The notes below the pieces were generated by a model, which was not told the origin of the DNA, ran no database searches, and worked only from the letters and a program-made list of their open reading frames with translations. Below are positions 1-12,328 of a stretch of DNA of 64,000 nucleotides, one piece after another; the first letter of the stretch is position 1, and each line of letters starts with the position of its first letter. The position numbers and the translations under genes were made by a program. Origin of the DNA: Hygrophila difformis (lineage: Eukaryota; Streptophyta; Magnoliopsida; Lamiales; Acanthaceae). The stretch spans positions 19,749,073 through 19,813,072 of the forward strand of contig JAOANR010000015.1 of NCBI GenBank assembly GCA_030278955.1. The letters are read 5' to 3'.

Positions 1-379
1 ATGTTACAACTTACAACTAATAATATAAGTAACATCCTACAAATGTATACATGAACTGGTGAAAAAGTTGATCCTAGTCTAATGCCCCTCAGGTAGGTCA
101 GATCAGAGCTGCCTCAAACATTTTGGAGGCGTTGATTTTTTTAATTTTTTTTAAAGAAGAAAAACATAATTTACATGGTAGACATATTTTATTATTACTT
201 TAAGAAATTTTCAATATTTTATTAATAAATATAAAAGATATGATTAAACTATAAAAATTTTTAATTGTTCAAAAGAAATTTTCCAAATTCATTGACTGAG
301 TAATAGTAATGCATAATAAATAATTTTTTTTTTAAAAAAGGATTATTACCTCTGTCCAAGATATTTGGCTACATGGGAA

Positions 380-1350
380 TGGGGACTTGACCTAGTGGTC
401 ATGTCCCCAGTGGCGGACGCAGACCAATAGGACCACGGGGGCGAACTTTAAGTATTTTTTTTTCTCACAACATATAAAATAATAAAAATATATCATATTA
501 AAAATTCATTCTAAATATTTTATTTTCATATTAGGGGCTACAATATTAATTGTAACCTATGAGTTGTAAAATCTTTTTATTTTTAAATTTTACAAAAATA
601 TATGTTTTACAACATAACATACTAAACAGTCGCTAAGAAAATCATCTCCCATTGTGTTATAAAATCCATCATAATAAACTTCGATACAGAAAAAATATAT
701 TTCAACAGTAGGACCAATACTAATAGCATAAGTCAGTAAACCAAACGGAAATAGTACTATATCAGCCTTCAGCTCAACCATTTTATTTATTTTTTTTTTT
801 TTGTAAGACTTATTTGGAGAGCGGAAGATTTAAACAATGCTGACTACACTTCCGTTCATTACTTCTGGATAGGTAAAAAAAAAAAAAAAACTATCTATTT
901 GCCTGTTTGTTAGAAATTCGAGTAATTTGTTATAACGTTTATTAGTTAAACTTTATATGTTGGGCCTAAATTTATTTATTTATTTTCACTTAAGATGAAA
1001 GAGTAAATGAGTCTTTTTCCTAATAATTTTTTTCCTTCTCCTTCTTCCCAATGTAAATTACAAAAGAAAAAATATATTCTACTATAGCTAAAATTCACAA
1101 CATATATAAAAAAATTAATGGCACACTTTGAGCTCGGGGGATCGAAATTACAAAAAAATATATTATATTATAGTTAAAATTTATATAATTATATAAAAAT
1201 TAATAGCAAATTTTGAACTCGGGGGGCGACGGCCCCTCCAAGCCCATGTATAGGTCCGCCAATGCATGTCCCTGACTTCCAACCTTATGGTTGGGGGTTC
1301 GATTTCCACTGGCCCCCTATCCTTCCCCTTTATTCCCCTTTATATGTATC
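380..1350 (+). mobile_element. tRNA-derived SINE, split by an hAT-type insertion
   Basis: The two outer parts (about 380-407 and 1265-1350) read as one tRNA-related SINE when the insertion between them is ignored. An A-box-like TGACCTAGTGG is followed, after the junction, by a B-box-like GGTTCGATTTC, then a pyrimidine-rich body and an A-rich tail near 1366. RNA polymerase III internal promoters of this kind are the hallmark of plant SINEs. A second, 5'-head-only relative lies on the minus strand at 52977-53035. No target-site duplication of the SINE itself was located, so its outer ends are approximate. Confidence 0.6.
408..1264. mobile_element. Non-autonomous hAT-type DNA transposon (857 bp)
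   Basis: The element begins CAGTGGCGGAC and ends with the matching inverted repeat GTCCGCCAATG. It is flanked on both sides by the 8-bp direct repeat CATGTCCC (400-407 and 1265-1272). Short CA-starting inverted repeats and 8-bp target duplications are typical of hAT elements. The interior is AT-rich with no transposase reading frame, so it must rely on a transposase supplied elsewhere. It sits inside a SINE and is therefore younger than it. Confidence 0.85.
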
Positions 1351-1699
1351 CACACTTGTCTTAAAAAAATAATAAAAAAAGTGACTAAATAATTTAGTTT
1401 TTAACGATTAAATCAATTACAAATATTACAAGTGGATAAAAGTGACTTTCAACAAACTTTAGGGATAAAATTAGGATTTAGCCTTGTAAAATTATGCTTC
1501 TCCTTTAATTTTCCTTGAACATGAAATTGGAAGAAAAAATGATAAATTTAACAAAAAATACCTCTCAATCATGGACTAATTGTGGTTGAGAGATATTGGT
1601 AACAAGTATGGCTCCCCACGGAACGTGCAGAATTAATATTTTTTTTTGTATTAAATAACATTGCTCATGAATTAAATATTTATGTATTGCATAACCTCG

Positions 1700-1747
<48 letters not shown>

Positions 1748-2538
1748 TGTACTTTCCCATTTTTATAGTATCTAATTAATAAAATATTCTTTTATTATTT
1801 GAATAAATTGTCTAAGTTGATCAATAAAATTCTGTAGAAATCCTAATTTGATTTAATAATGGCATGTTCACTTTAAGCTATGTGATTGATTGATTAACTG
1901 TGATTAAATTAATCCTATCTAGTTCAATGGCATTAATTATCCCATGACTTGTGTATGCATTAAATAATAAGTGTTGCAAGGTTACGAGCCTTTTAATCTT
2001 TTAGGAGTTACTAAAAATAAGTATTGACAGCCTCTTCGTATTGATTCATTGATTATTAGAATACTAACTTCTAATGGCAAAAGACTACTAATCCCGTAAA
2101 AGATTTCCAAACACATTCAAAATTCTATTTCCAAACTAATTCTACTACGGTACAAATTCTACTAAAATAAGTATAAATCTATAAACCCTAATTAAACCAC
2201 GAAATCCTGCTACATATCATGAAGCACCCTAACCTTAATTCACAAACTAAGAAATGGATAATTCAATTCCCCATGATCTGGGTACAAGCATACTTATCTA
2301 AGAAGTAAATTTTGTAATTATCAGATTGGTTCAACATGCTTTTTAATTTGCTTCAAAATGTATCAGAAATTCAGAATGTGTTCAAAATGCAAACATGTAC
2401 CAGGAAGAGTCATTAATGAAGAACCAGTCCCTTAAGATTTTGTGAACAATTATTTTCTATTTTTGTATCAAAATGTGCAATGGATGTAAGAAAACTTTCT
2501 TTAGCAGCATAAATAAGACAGACAATCAATATGCATAC
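1351..2538. other. AT-rich sequence, no gene seen
   Basis: This stretch contains a (CT)n-(TA)n microsatellite at about 1700-1747 and otherwise unassigned AT-rich sequence. I looked on the minus strand for the next myosin exons (end of the converter, IQ motifs) and saw none. If the myosin is intact, this is part of a long intron. Confidence 0.5.
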
Positions 2539-2689
2539 CTTCCATCTGCTGCACTAGGCTCAAGGACTTTGAATCGGTCTATGAATTCTTTGAAAGTTTT
2601 CCGAGTGGGATATCCAGCACAACTGATTCTGATTGCTTCCATCACTCCCTGTAAATCAATAGTTAGTGACTTTTCAAAATCGCAAAAAA

Positions 2690-2720
<31 letters not shown>

Positions 2721-5700
2721 TTAAAATTAAAATTAAAATTAAAAAGAATAAAAATAAAATGTAAAATATTGAGGACAAAGCAACGGATATAACATGATAA
2801 TGGCCATACATAGGGGGAGGAAGCGGAAGAAACCTCACCCCGCAACGAAGTTGTTGCAAAACATTCCCAGTTTCAAAAATAGAGGGCTTCAAAAGATTAT
2901 TAGGTTTAATACACCGGACGTAGTGTGGTTCTGTTGCATTGAGAGTGTCAAGCAGAGATTGAAGTTGTTGCTGTGTTATGCAGACAAAGAAAAAAAAGAA
3001 TGAAACTGGACATGAATAAAACTAATATAGCTTAAAATTATTGGAGACTCTGCAAAATTAATGAACCTTAAATCGAGTCCCAATGGAAGAAAATTTCGAC
3101 GATTTGGAAGATTCCTCAGGTAAAGGAGGGAATAACCCTGAAACAAAGGAGCAACCTGAAGCGTTGAGAAGAGCTTGGTGTTCAGCAATAACATAATCTT
3201 TGTTCTTATCCAAAAACAGCTCTGTCTGGTAAGTGACCTGCATTGAATGCATGTATGCTAAATTAAACCTATATTTTGGCAGTAGGCTCTTCAAGCAAAA
3301 CACTCAAACTAACTGCAATAACTATACAATAAAAATAACTGCATTTCTTTATTTCATAAAGCATATGCATACATCACCCGCATAATGGCTAATGGTAAAG
3401 CCAGTCCTTGATAACTTTGGTTTGGAAAAACGCTTGTGATCTTTGAATGTCTGGTACAACTTCTCTGAAAATGTCTCATGTGTAGATCTTGGAAACATAC
3501 TTCACAAATAACCAATTTAAGAGACTTATAATGCTTTTATATATATACAAAACAAGAAAATTATATCGAAAACAAGCACATACCAAGCCTCATCAAGAAG
3601 AGCAATAATGCCACCAGGTTTCTGAGTAACAGAAAATCACATTTTTTTTAAAAAAAAAGGTAATGTAAGAAAAAAGTTAAAAAGAATTATATGACATATA
3701 CATAATTTCTTGTAAAATAATATGAAAATATTTTTAAAAATACTATTAATTATATTTATTTGCTTTACACAAAATAATACTCTCTGTTTTTTTTAATTGC
3801 TATGGACCCACCCAGCGTAATCCAATGCACATTTTAAACCATTAATAACTCAAGTTCGGTACAAATAAAAATTCTAAAAGTTCGATATTTAAAAAATACA
3901 AGATAAGACGAATCTAACCAGATCTCACTTTACTATATTTTAACTTGGATAACTATGATAAAACTTTAAGTCAAAGTATGTGTGTGAACAGTAGTCAAAC
4001 ACCAAATGTAGCCAAAAAAAAAAACAATAATAATCATATGGGAATTATCTTTATTATTAAATTAAAATATTGATTTCTTTTTTACATTTTACTTGTATAA
4101 TCATATGTTTTTGGTATTTATGTATTCCCAACATCCCAAAACTTATACTCTCAAGGTATGTGCTATCATGGAGCCCCTTCTACTCAATTCAAAATACAAG
4201 AATATTTAAGATTAAATAATTTTAATTCTTCAGTTAATCATAAAAATTTAAAATATAATATTATTAAAATGGTCATTTCATGTAAATTCTTTATCTTCTA
4301 TTATACTATTATTTCAAAACAAAAAATTTTTTAAAAAAAAAGATGTAAAAGCTATTTTGGTCCACAAATGTCAGTTTATTGTATAATGTATTGACTTAAC
4401 AGGAATTTTTATGTTTCATTTAGTTTTTCCACTGTGGTAAACTGGTAATAAGTTCATTTGTCAAGGGGTCTATAATTTTTGAATCAGAGGAGCTTATTGT
4501 AATTTAAGAAAATCTTAGAGAAGGTAGATGCAATTTACCCTATAAAGTAGTAATACATACTACCTCCCTTCCTTAATATTTGTCACGGACCCACATTTCA
4601 CGAAATCTAATGCACATTTTTAATCCTTAATAAGTAAAATTGCCTACAAATAAAAATTACGAAAATTTGATTCTAAATCTATGCGATAAGACGAATCCAA
4701 CAAGATCACACGTGACTATATTTTATCTTATATAATTGTATTAAAAATCGAAACAAAGTTACTCAATGAACAGTCTTCCGGTCAATGAAAAAGGAATGTA
4801 GGAAGTATTACTTTAGATGAAATGGGGAAAATTCCCTCTTTGGTACCACAAGATACTCTCTTTCCACAACTTGGTACCATGGTTACAAATTTTCCCTTTG
4901 GTACCACAGGATACTCTCCTTCCACATCTTCCAAGTTTAGATGAAAAATGGACTTTTTTGGTACCATATTTGGAGGTAAAATATGATGCAGTACCTAAAA
5001 GGTCCATTTTTCATCCAAATGTGGTACCAAAATGGAAAAATTTGCAAACATGGTACGAAGTTGTGGAAAGAGAGTATCTTGTGGTACCAAAACAGGATTT
5101 TGCCCGCTTAAATGTCACAAATCATAGTATTAGAGGGGAAGATTTCGCATTTAAATTCCCATTGTTACCCATTTGAAAAATAAATAGATTTCGAATTATT
5201 AACCCTGACTCGTAATTAACCATTAAAGCTTATAAGTGGTTAGTAACAACACTTAAAAATTAAAAATTGTCAGACTTAAATGACAGAAGGAAACCTTTTC
5301 AATGAGATCAAGAATGTCTTGATTATCAACAAACTCAATGTAGCTCCAGTCAATTTTTTCTTTTGTATACTCCTCCTGCTCCATCTTAAAAACATGCTGC
5401 CAAAAAAAAGGTATCTAGGATTCAGTTTTTGGGTTTCTCTGATCTCTCATCATTATTTCTTAATACTTTCTAAGATCATTTGGGATATAGACCATACTAT
5501 AGCTAGCTGACCTGATTAAAGTGTTGTTGCAGTTTCTCGTTGGTAAGATTTATGCAAAATTGCTCGAAACTGGAACACAACAATAAACAATAAGCACTGC
5601 AGAATCCCATTATTCAAAAGTGAGCATGTAAAATCAATGTAGAGCAATTGCATAGATATTCAAGTAGGAAAATTAGGAAAATGAAGGTGTATTTAGAGAA

Positions 5701-8700
5701 TAAGCATGGAAGTAGCTGACAACCAAAGAAAAGCCTAGACACAATTTCATTATTTTGGCATATGTCTGTTCATGGAAAGAAAATTAGGTTCATATCTGAA
5801 ACCAGTTTGTTTGACGTCTTACAAAATTATACCGTGAGAAAACAGATAAGATATTAATCTAGAAGCAACCATGTAACAATAACAAGGAAACTAAATTGCA
5901 GATTTCAGCAGGATATTAATTTCCACAATGTTTGAGAATTAAGCATACCGGTTAAGCACCTGTTTGTCTTGAAACTCTCAAAACCATAGATATCCAGCAC
6001 ACCAATAATGTATTTTGAACTTGGATCTTGGCCTATAGAACTGTTGATCTTGTTAACAAGCCTATCATAAAGAGGAGTTGCATCTGAGTAAAGCAGATAC
6101 AATTTTTTTTATTTTTTATTTTTAAAAAAAATGTCAAAAGTTCATGTGTTCATATTACAAACCAATCAAACAATCTTGAATAGACAGTTTTAGCGAGAGC
6201 ATCTCTGCTGAGAGTTGCATCATTTGGATTGAGACTTTTTGTTATGGTCTCATCACGAGTAACCATGACACGTTTGCACAAGGAATCCTCAAGAGATTTC
6301 TCATCACACCTGAATAAAATCCCATAAAGTAAAATCAAACAGAGAAATACCCCTCCATTTTTTTATTATGATAAATTTTTATCTTTTTGGACTGCTTCCA
6401 AATAAATAATTTATCAACTTTTGTGGAAACTTTCTCCTTCCCCATCAATTAATAAAATATTCTATCTTCCTTCTTTATCCTTCAATAAACTCACATTTCT
6501 CTCTCCATCCACTATTTTTCTCCCTTTTCCCTCTCTTCCTTAGATCCCGCCCAAACACAATGTATCATTTCAAAAAAAAAAAGAACAAAAAAACACTAAG
6601 GAAGTATATAGTAAAATTGCAAAAAGAAAAAAGACTTACATGAAAAGCTCAGCTGTAGTTTTCAGATGGAATCGCGACTGATCATCCTTGGGTTGTGAAG
6701 CATCACCATCGATGACACCAAACTCCACATTACCCAAGTGAAGAATTGCGGCCACAACCCGGAAAATTGCATCCTATGAATGACGATGTAATAAAAAAAT
6801 TTATCTTTCAAGCAATATCATATGGAGATGTTTATTTATACCTGCTCATCAGAACTGATCCCAACGACATCCATAGCCCTCCTTGTATCCATATACTCTT
6901 TGTGATTATCAACTCCAGCCAATTCGAAGCAATTTGACTGGTTCAAATAGTGAAACTTGGCTGGATCGTCACCCACTTTGTATTTTTCACGATCCTGTAA
7001 AGAGAGAATTAGCAACTTAAGGATGGAGGTCTGTCCTAAATCCTACAAAATGAAAAACTCAAAATCCTAATTGCTATCTTCCAATGTCTCCAGGCAAGCA
7101 AAAGAAATTGAACTAAAGCCACAATAATGTATTCTTCCATTGGATGCTAATTAATAATATTGAGAATTTGGCAGTACCAAATTGTAGCTTATGGAAAGTG
7201 ATCCCCGAAGGAAATATATTAGTTGAGCAGGTAATAAGAGGACCTATGAAATGTAGACTCAAAACCCAGACTAAGAAATAGAGGTGCATCTGTGACAAAA
7301 AAATGATATGCCCCCAAATTGCATTCATCTACATGAAGTTAGATATAATTGACTGCATTTTTGGTTCATTGCATTCATTTATACATAGAGAAATTGGAGT
7401 TTTCAAAAACAATTTTGGTGTAAGGAAACTAATCAGGTGATACCCACTATATTTCTTAAATAGGTTACTTCCAAAAAGAATCAAAGATTGAACGTGATGT
7501 TTTTATGAATGAAAGCAGTTGGCACTATATTAGTAGCGAGGATGCGGAATTGTGATTTTTTATTTTTATTTTATCTTGATTAGTTTCACTTTATTCTTTA
7601 AAATCTTTGGTTGGGTTCATAAAACCTATTTTTGGAAAAAAATTATGGTAAAACTCATGCTCCACCGTATCCATCAAGTAACTTTCATGTTGGATGTCCA
7701 ATTAAAAGTTGATGCATAATTATTCCTTAATTTGCTAATATGAAAACACCAAGAGAATAAGGATTGCAGTTCTTTCCTATAGAGAATTAAATGTTCCAGC
7801 ATTCTTGTGATTCACTTTAAAGCTAAGAGATGAAGCTCCAAGCAATATGGATTATGGAACACTGGAAAATTGTTCGGTTTAATATATCTGAAATTAAAAT
7901 GAGTTGATTGAGTCCATAGCATCCCATTACGCTCTGTCATAAGGATTAAGGAGTTAATATCGAAATAATTTCATATAATGGTCTCATAAAAGAAATGAAC
8001 TAATTTGAAGTGAAAATAAGGTACACAAATTGAAAAACCTCTAAAACTCATCGTTCAATTCAGAAACGGGGTGCATATCAGATATATTTTCAGAACTCGT
8101 TCCATCAACAGCAGGTATGTACACATTACCTCAGGTGGTGCGGCACAGAGCATATAAAAGCAGTGATAGCTTCTTTCAGGATCAGACACTTGGCAAACAC
8201 GTGATCTTTCAAGCAAATAAGTTCTTATTGCAGCACCGGAAATCCTACCCATATTGTTGAATTGAATCTCAACAAATTTTCCGAAACGGCTGCATCATAG
8301 ATCAAGTATAATTTCAATCTGAATCTTCAACCAAAAGAAAATCACAAGGATCTATAACCTCAAGTTTTACTGACCTTGAGTTATTATTTCTAACTGTCTT
8401 GGCATTACCGAAAGCTTCCAGAACAGGACTAGACTGTTAAAAATGATGAGTAGTGATGAAGGAAACACACGAAAAAAATTAAGAAGTTCTTGGGTAAAAG
8501 AAAGATGACAAAAAAATGAGAACAAAGATATAAAAAAATGTTCGACCCAATCCAAGCAAAAATGTGTGGAAAGTTGAATACTAATAATCACTCATTAAAC
8601 TTGCTAACCTCAAGCACTTTCTGCGGTACACTCCGCCCTTCATCCTCTTTGCCAGCTCCCATATATGCAAGATAACACATAAGCATTTTAGTGCTTTCAG

Positions 8701-10032
8701 TTTTACCTGCTCCACTCTCTCCGCTTACTAAAATTGATTGGCTTATACCATCATTAATCATTCTCCTGCATTACATCCAGTAGGGAATATTGTTGGAAAT
8801 AATTCATAACAGTCGCTGTATATACTCAAAAGATCATCAACAACAAAAGACATTGCCTGTAAGCAGCATCAGCAATAGCAAATGGGTGTGGGCTTAGCTC
8901 ACCAAGTGCCATTCCTTTATACTTGTACATTGTCTCATCACTATATAGATGGGGTAACCTTTGAAAGGGATTCACTGCTATCAATATGTTACCGGTATAG
9001 GTCTACAAAAATCACCCTTATTTTAGCTTCACATTATTGTACCAATATTTTGAAAATGCAAATTGCAAAAATGAAATTTCTTATGCATGTCTAGCGGGGA
9101 ACAAATTAAGTTTATAAGGCATAATAAGATCTGGCCTAATGTAAAGTTAATGATACTGTAAAGTAAAACAAAAAATAAAACAAAGACTACTAAAATGTTA
9201 CAAAGCCGAAAAGATTGCACAATATAGACTATCTCCACAAACACAAAGTGAGAGGAATTTTAGAAGTCATAGAAAAGAAAATTGAAAAGTAAAGAATGGC
9301 AAGCAGAAAAGTCAGAGGTGCCAGATGCAAAACATCCTGATTTTCCTTGATATTAAAACATATCTAAAGCATAATCATTATACAGTACTCACATATATTT
9401 CGTTTGTATCATATCTGAGTCTCAAATTCTGGAGAACTCCAGGTTCATGCAGATATGCAAGCTTGGTCATATCATCCACACCAGAGGGCTGTTCCTCTGG
9501 ATCCTTTGGGTATGTATCCGCTGCATTAGCGGAAATCTGTACAATAAAATTACCAAAAATAACAAGCTCCTCTTTTTTTGAATATCTTTCTTAAGTGATG
9601 AGACAATCCCACTAACAGACCACAATGTCCCAACATTAGAATTTAGCAATACGATTTTATCAGTGTAATTCCGAAATGAAGGATGATTGATTAAGGCACT
9701 AAACCTAACTATGGTAAATATTAAATAGCATGCACACATAGTGAGGGTATCATTGAAAAAGTTACCAGGAAGCATTTCATGTGATACATTTAGAAGCACC
9801 AACTAAAGACAAGCATGTTGAAAAGATTCATCGAATATGTGACTACAATTAACCAAATGAGGCCTCATATTTGGGAAAGAAGCCTCGTTTTAAGTTAAAA
9901 CGAATTGAACCTCTTTTGGTTCATTTGTTTCTCTAGAGTTTTAAGCAACATACAGTGACGAAACATGACATATGAATTCCATGGCCATTTGGGTTCTGGA
10001 ATAGGAACAAATTTGTTTCTAGATGAGAAATT

Positions 10033-10095
<63 letters not shown>

Positions 10096-10857
10096 CCAAT
10101 GTAATTTAGCAACGAAAAATGAAAGGACTCTGAATTTACTGCTCCTCAGCTTGTAAGACCCCTGCAATATTATGCTTACTAGAAGAGGCATGGAACATGT
10201 GAACCCATATAGCTGGCATGAAGTTGGTTCATTTTTTATCATTGTCAATTTAGTCTTTTAGATAACATGATGTGAAGATCCAATCAAAAGAGGAAGAGGA
10301 AAAAAAGAGCATATATGTTAGAACATTATCTATTATAATAGTTGATCTTGATCACAATTATCATCCTCATCATAATTACAGTTTCAAGAATGGGATTGGG
10401 TAGGGAATACTTACAGTCTTGCCACTGGTACACTTTACTTTAACCTCATCACCATTTACTGCCACAACTTCCCCTTCTAACCAAGCTTCATCAGGATCTG
10501 CCACCCATACATGAGATCCAACTGCTATATTGGATGGAGCTGCCTGCATGTTGAATGGAGCAGTTATTAAAAATGTTTATTTCGAGAGCAGTAATTTAAC
10601 CAACAAGGTTTGCAGTCAAAATCATGCACTATATGACTTCAAAGAGCTATGATAGACAATTGCCAACCAATACAGAGTCAAAGATCTCCTCAAATGCTCC
10701 AATCTCCCAATCTTATCTATAATTTTTACTTGAAAAACAAGCCACCAACATAAAACACACAAAACTGCACGACTTACACTCCACTAAACCCAGTACATGA
10801 TAATCAATAAATTACTGAGAAACTATCATACGACCTTACAATAAAAATGCATACCAT
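2539..10857 (-). CDS. Class XI myosin heavy chain, motor domain (partial, 3' part not in window)
   Basis: This is a plant myosin XI, an ATP-driven actin motor that moves organelles and vesicles and drives cytoplasmic streaming. Exons in coding order: 10857-10855 (ATG only), 10543-10415, 9536-9393, 9002-8857, 8765-8609, 8433-8375, 8289-8130, 6994-6842, 6773-6640, 6309-6163, 6061-5960, 5569-5512, 5396-5295, 3621-3584, 3499-3373, 3237-3067, 2970-2839, 2648-2539. They sum to 2072 nt (690 codons plus 2 nt), every phase matches and there is no stop. Visible motifs are the N-terminal GSHVWV domain, P-loop GESGAGKT (residues 156-163), switch I NNNSSRFGKF (about 210-218), switch II DIYGFE (434-439) and the actin-contact region HYVRCIKPN. 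The intron after exon 4 uses a GC donor. After the exon ending ...[11 protein letters not shown] no further exon is visible down to position 1. The IQ, coiled-coil and globular tail parts are either beyond the edge or deleted. Confidence 0.93.
2693..2760. repeat. (AAT)n and AAAATT simple repeats in a myosin intron
   Basis: About eight AAT units are followed by tandem AAAATT units between two myosin exons (2648 and 2839). This is ordinary intronic microsatellite sequence. Confidence 0.9.
3780..4015. mobile_element. Degenerate Stowaway-like MITE in a myosin intron
   Basis: The sequence starts TACTCTCTG and shares a long internal block (TCCAATGCACATTTT, AATAACTCAA, AAAAGTTCGATATTTAAAA, GACGAATCTAAC) with the MITE copies at 4562, 18041, 18560, 33913, 40746 and 53049. 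The right end is eroded. It lies in the 1.7-kb intron between the exons at 5295 and 3621. Confidence 0.7.
4562..4805. mobile_element. Stowaway-like MITE in a myosin intron
   Basis: The left end reads TACCTCCCTTCC and the right end GGAATGTAGGAAG, giving an imperfect terminal inverted repeat next to TA dinucleotides. The interior matches the family seen at 18041 and 18560, including CTAATGCACATTTTTAAT and the block around GACGAATCCAACAAGATC. Confidence 0.75.
4825..5110. mobile_element. Foldback/MITE-like inverted repeat with TTTGGTACCA motifs (myosin intron)
   Basis: Two arms of roughly 140 bp, 4830-4965 and 4975-5110, are near-perfect reverse complements. Shared pieces include TTTGGTACCACAAGATACTC, TCTTTCCACAACTT and GATGAAAAATGGAC. 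TTTGGTACCA-like motifs recur several times within each arm. The whole unit would fold into a long hairpin in the myosin pre-mRNA. No coding capacity is credible. Confidence 0.75.
10037..10091. repeat. (CT)n microsatellite in a myosin intron
   Basis: About 27 uninterrupted CT units lie between the myosin exons at 9536 and 10415. They read as (GA)n on the transcribed strand. The long Arg-Glu and Ser-Leu reading frames across it are artefacts of the repeat. Confidence 0.95.
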
Positions 10858-11202
10858 TTTGAATGCCGAAAGCAGTTAGACCCCAATAATTAATCACCCC
10901 CTCAGATGCCTAATTCCAGAAAAAACATAAGAAACTTTATTCAAACTATCCTCATCCATAACCCACATATCCCTCCACGCAATGCAGCCAATACTCAAAA
11001 TGTGAACCAGGATATATTGATCTTCATGTCCCCAAATCAAACTACTCTTCATCAATAATGCCTCCTCCCCTTTGCTGTCTAGGTCGATCCCTCTATATTT
11101 TCTTCTCGTTCTGCTCCGCAGGGTTTCGAATCACACAGGAAGCGTCGCAGAGGACGTGATGTCAATGCAAGTGTTCTCCTTTGGCTATCTATGCATCCGC
11201 GT

Positions 11203-11210
11203 GTATATAG
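11203..11210 (-). promoter_or_regulatory. Candidate TATA box for the myosin gene
   Basis: On the minus strand CTATATAC occurs about 350 bp upstream of the myosin ATG (10857). Between them lies a moderately GC-rich stretch that could be 5' untranslated exon. No transcript evidence is available and other TATA-like words exist nearby. Confidence 0.25.
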
Positions 11211-11627
11211 AGAAAGAGGGATACGTAAAGCAAATAATGACAGCCACATGCAGAGAAAGACGAATCAGGACGCTGGCAAAATTAGAAAATTCACCGTCCC
11301 CAACATTCAACAACGTAATCGTTCCCGTGGAGAATCGCAATGACGAAATTCCTCTTGGTCTGCGAATTTTCTTCTTCGGTTTCGTCCAGATTTTGTGTTG
11401 TTCCCCAGGAGCACGAGAGTCCCTCCCAATCGACGCCTTGCATTCCCGTACGTTTCCTATTCTATTCTTGTGTTTCAACGAATAACGTGTGAAAACAAAC
11501 CCAAATGAAATTAACTATTACCGCAACCCCCGTTCCAGTCCACCACCGATAACCAAGCTCTCAAAAAAACAAATATTACCTCCCATTTCCCAATATTGCC
11601 CCTCAAATATGGTTCATTACCCATGCA

Positions 11628-11631
11628 TGAC

Positions 11632-11671
<40 letters not shown>
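11628..11671. repeat. (AAT)n microsatellite beside a Copia LTR
   Basis: About 14 tandem AAT/ATA units directly precede the LTR start at 11674. Confidence 0.9.
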
Positions 11672-11673
<2 letters not shown>

Positions 11674-12124
11674 TGTTAGGTGGGTGCTGTTTATTTTGAC
11701 CAAATATGAATATTGCAGCTTCCACTTACTGTGCACCTGTTAGTAAATGCGGCTCCCCAATTGCTATAAATAGGTGGCCACTTTGCAATTGAAAACACAC
11801 CCCCAAGCAGCAAAGCAAAAACAAGGCATTGCAAAAGCAATACAAATACCCAATCTGCTTTTGATCCCTTTACTTGTTGTTTCAAGCTTTTGTGAGTCTT
11901 TCTTTGTTGAGGGGGTTTGTTTGTTAGGAAATTATTTCCAAAACCCTTTTGTAATATTTCTTCTTCATAGTGAAATAATTATTCGGTGGGACCCAGGGAC
12001 ACGACGTAGGCAAATTTGTGCCGAACCTCGTTAAATCTTTGTGCTTCTCTTTATTGTTTAACTTAATAGCTCTATTATTACGGGTATAAATTTCTTGGTG
12101 GAAACTAACCCGAGTTCCACAACA
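11674..12124 (+). mobile_element. 5' LTR of a Copia-type retrotransposon
   Basis: The 451-bp repeat starts TGTTAGG and ends CACAACA, the expected TG...CA termini. It contains a TATA-like GCTATAAATAGG near 11762. Immediately after it lies TTGGTATCGAGC (from 12126), which matches the usual initiator-Met tRNA primer-binding site of plant Copia elements (TGGTATCAGAGC). The matching 3' LTR is not seen after the assembly gap. Confidence 0.85.
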
Positions 12125-12328
12125 ATTGGTATCGAGCTTGGTTGCATAGTATGCTCTGTGGTCGCAGCACTAGCTGATCTTCCACATCAGAAACTCATCT
12201 CAGTTGAGTCTACCAGTTTGTGAGCTATTAATTAAACTTTGAAGCAGAACATAGGCGAGATGGCGGTCCAGTGAAACGTCACTTTCACATTCCGATGCCG
12301 CTTGGGTGACATCGTCATCACGGAACGA

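Noticed and set aside
6061..6115. Alternative acceptor giving an insertion (DATPLYDR) before the LVNKIN motif of the myosin
   Set aside because: Using donor 6162/6161 and acceptor before 6061 restores the conserved DWLVNKIN exactly and keeps phase.
9895..10248. Minus-strand frame with (Arg-Glu)n and plus-strand frame with (Ser-Leu)n
   Set aside because: Both are translations of the (CT)n microsatellite inside a myosin intron.
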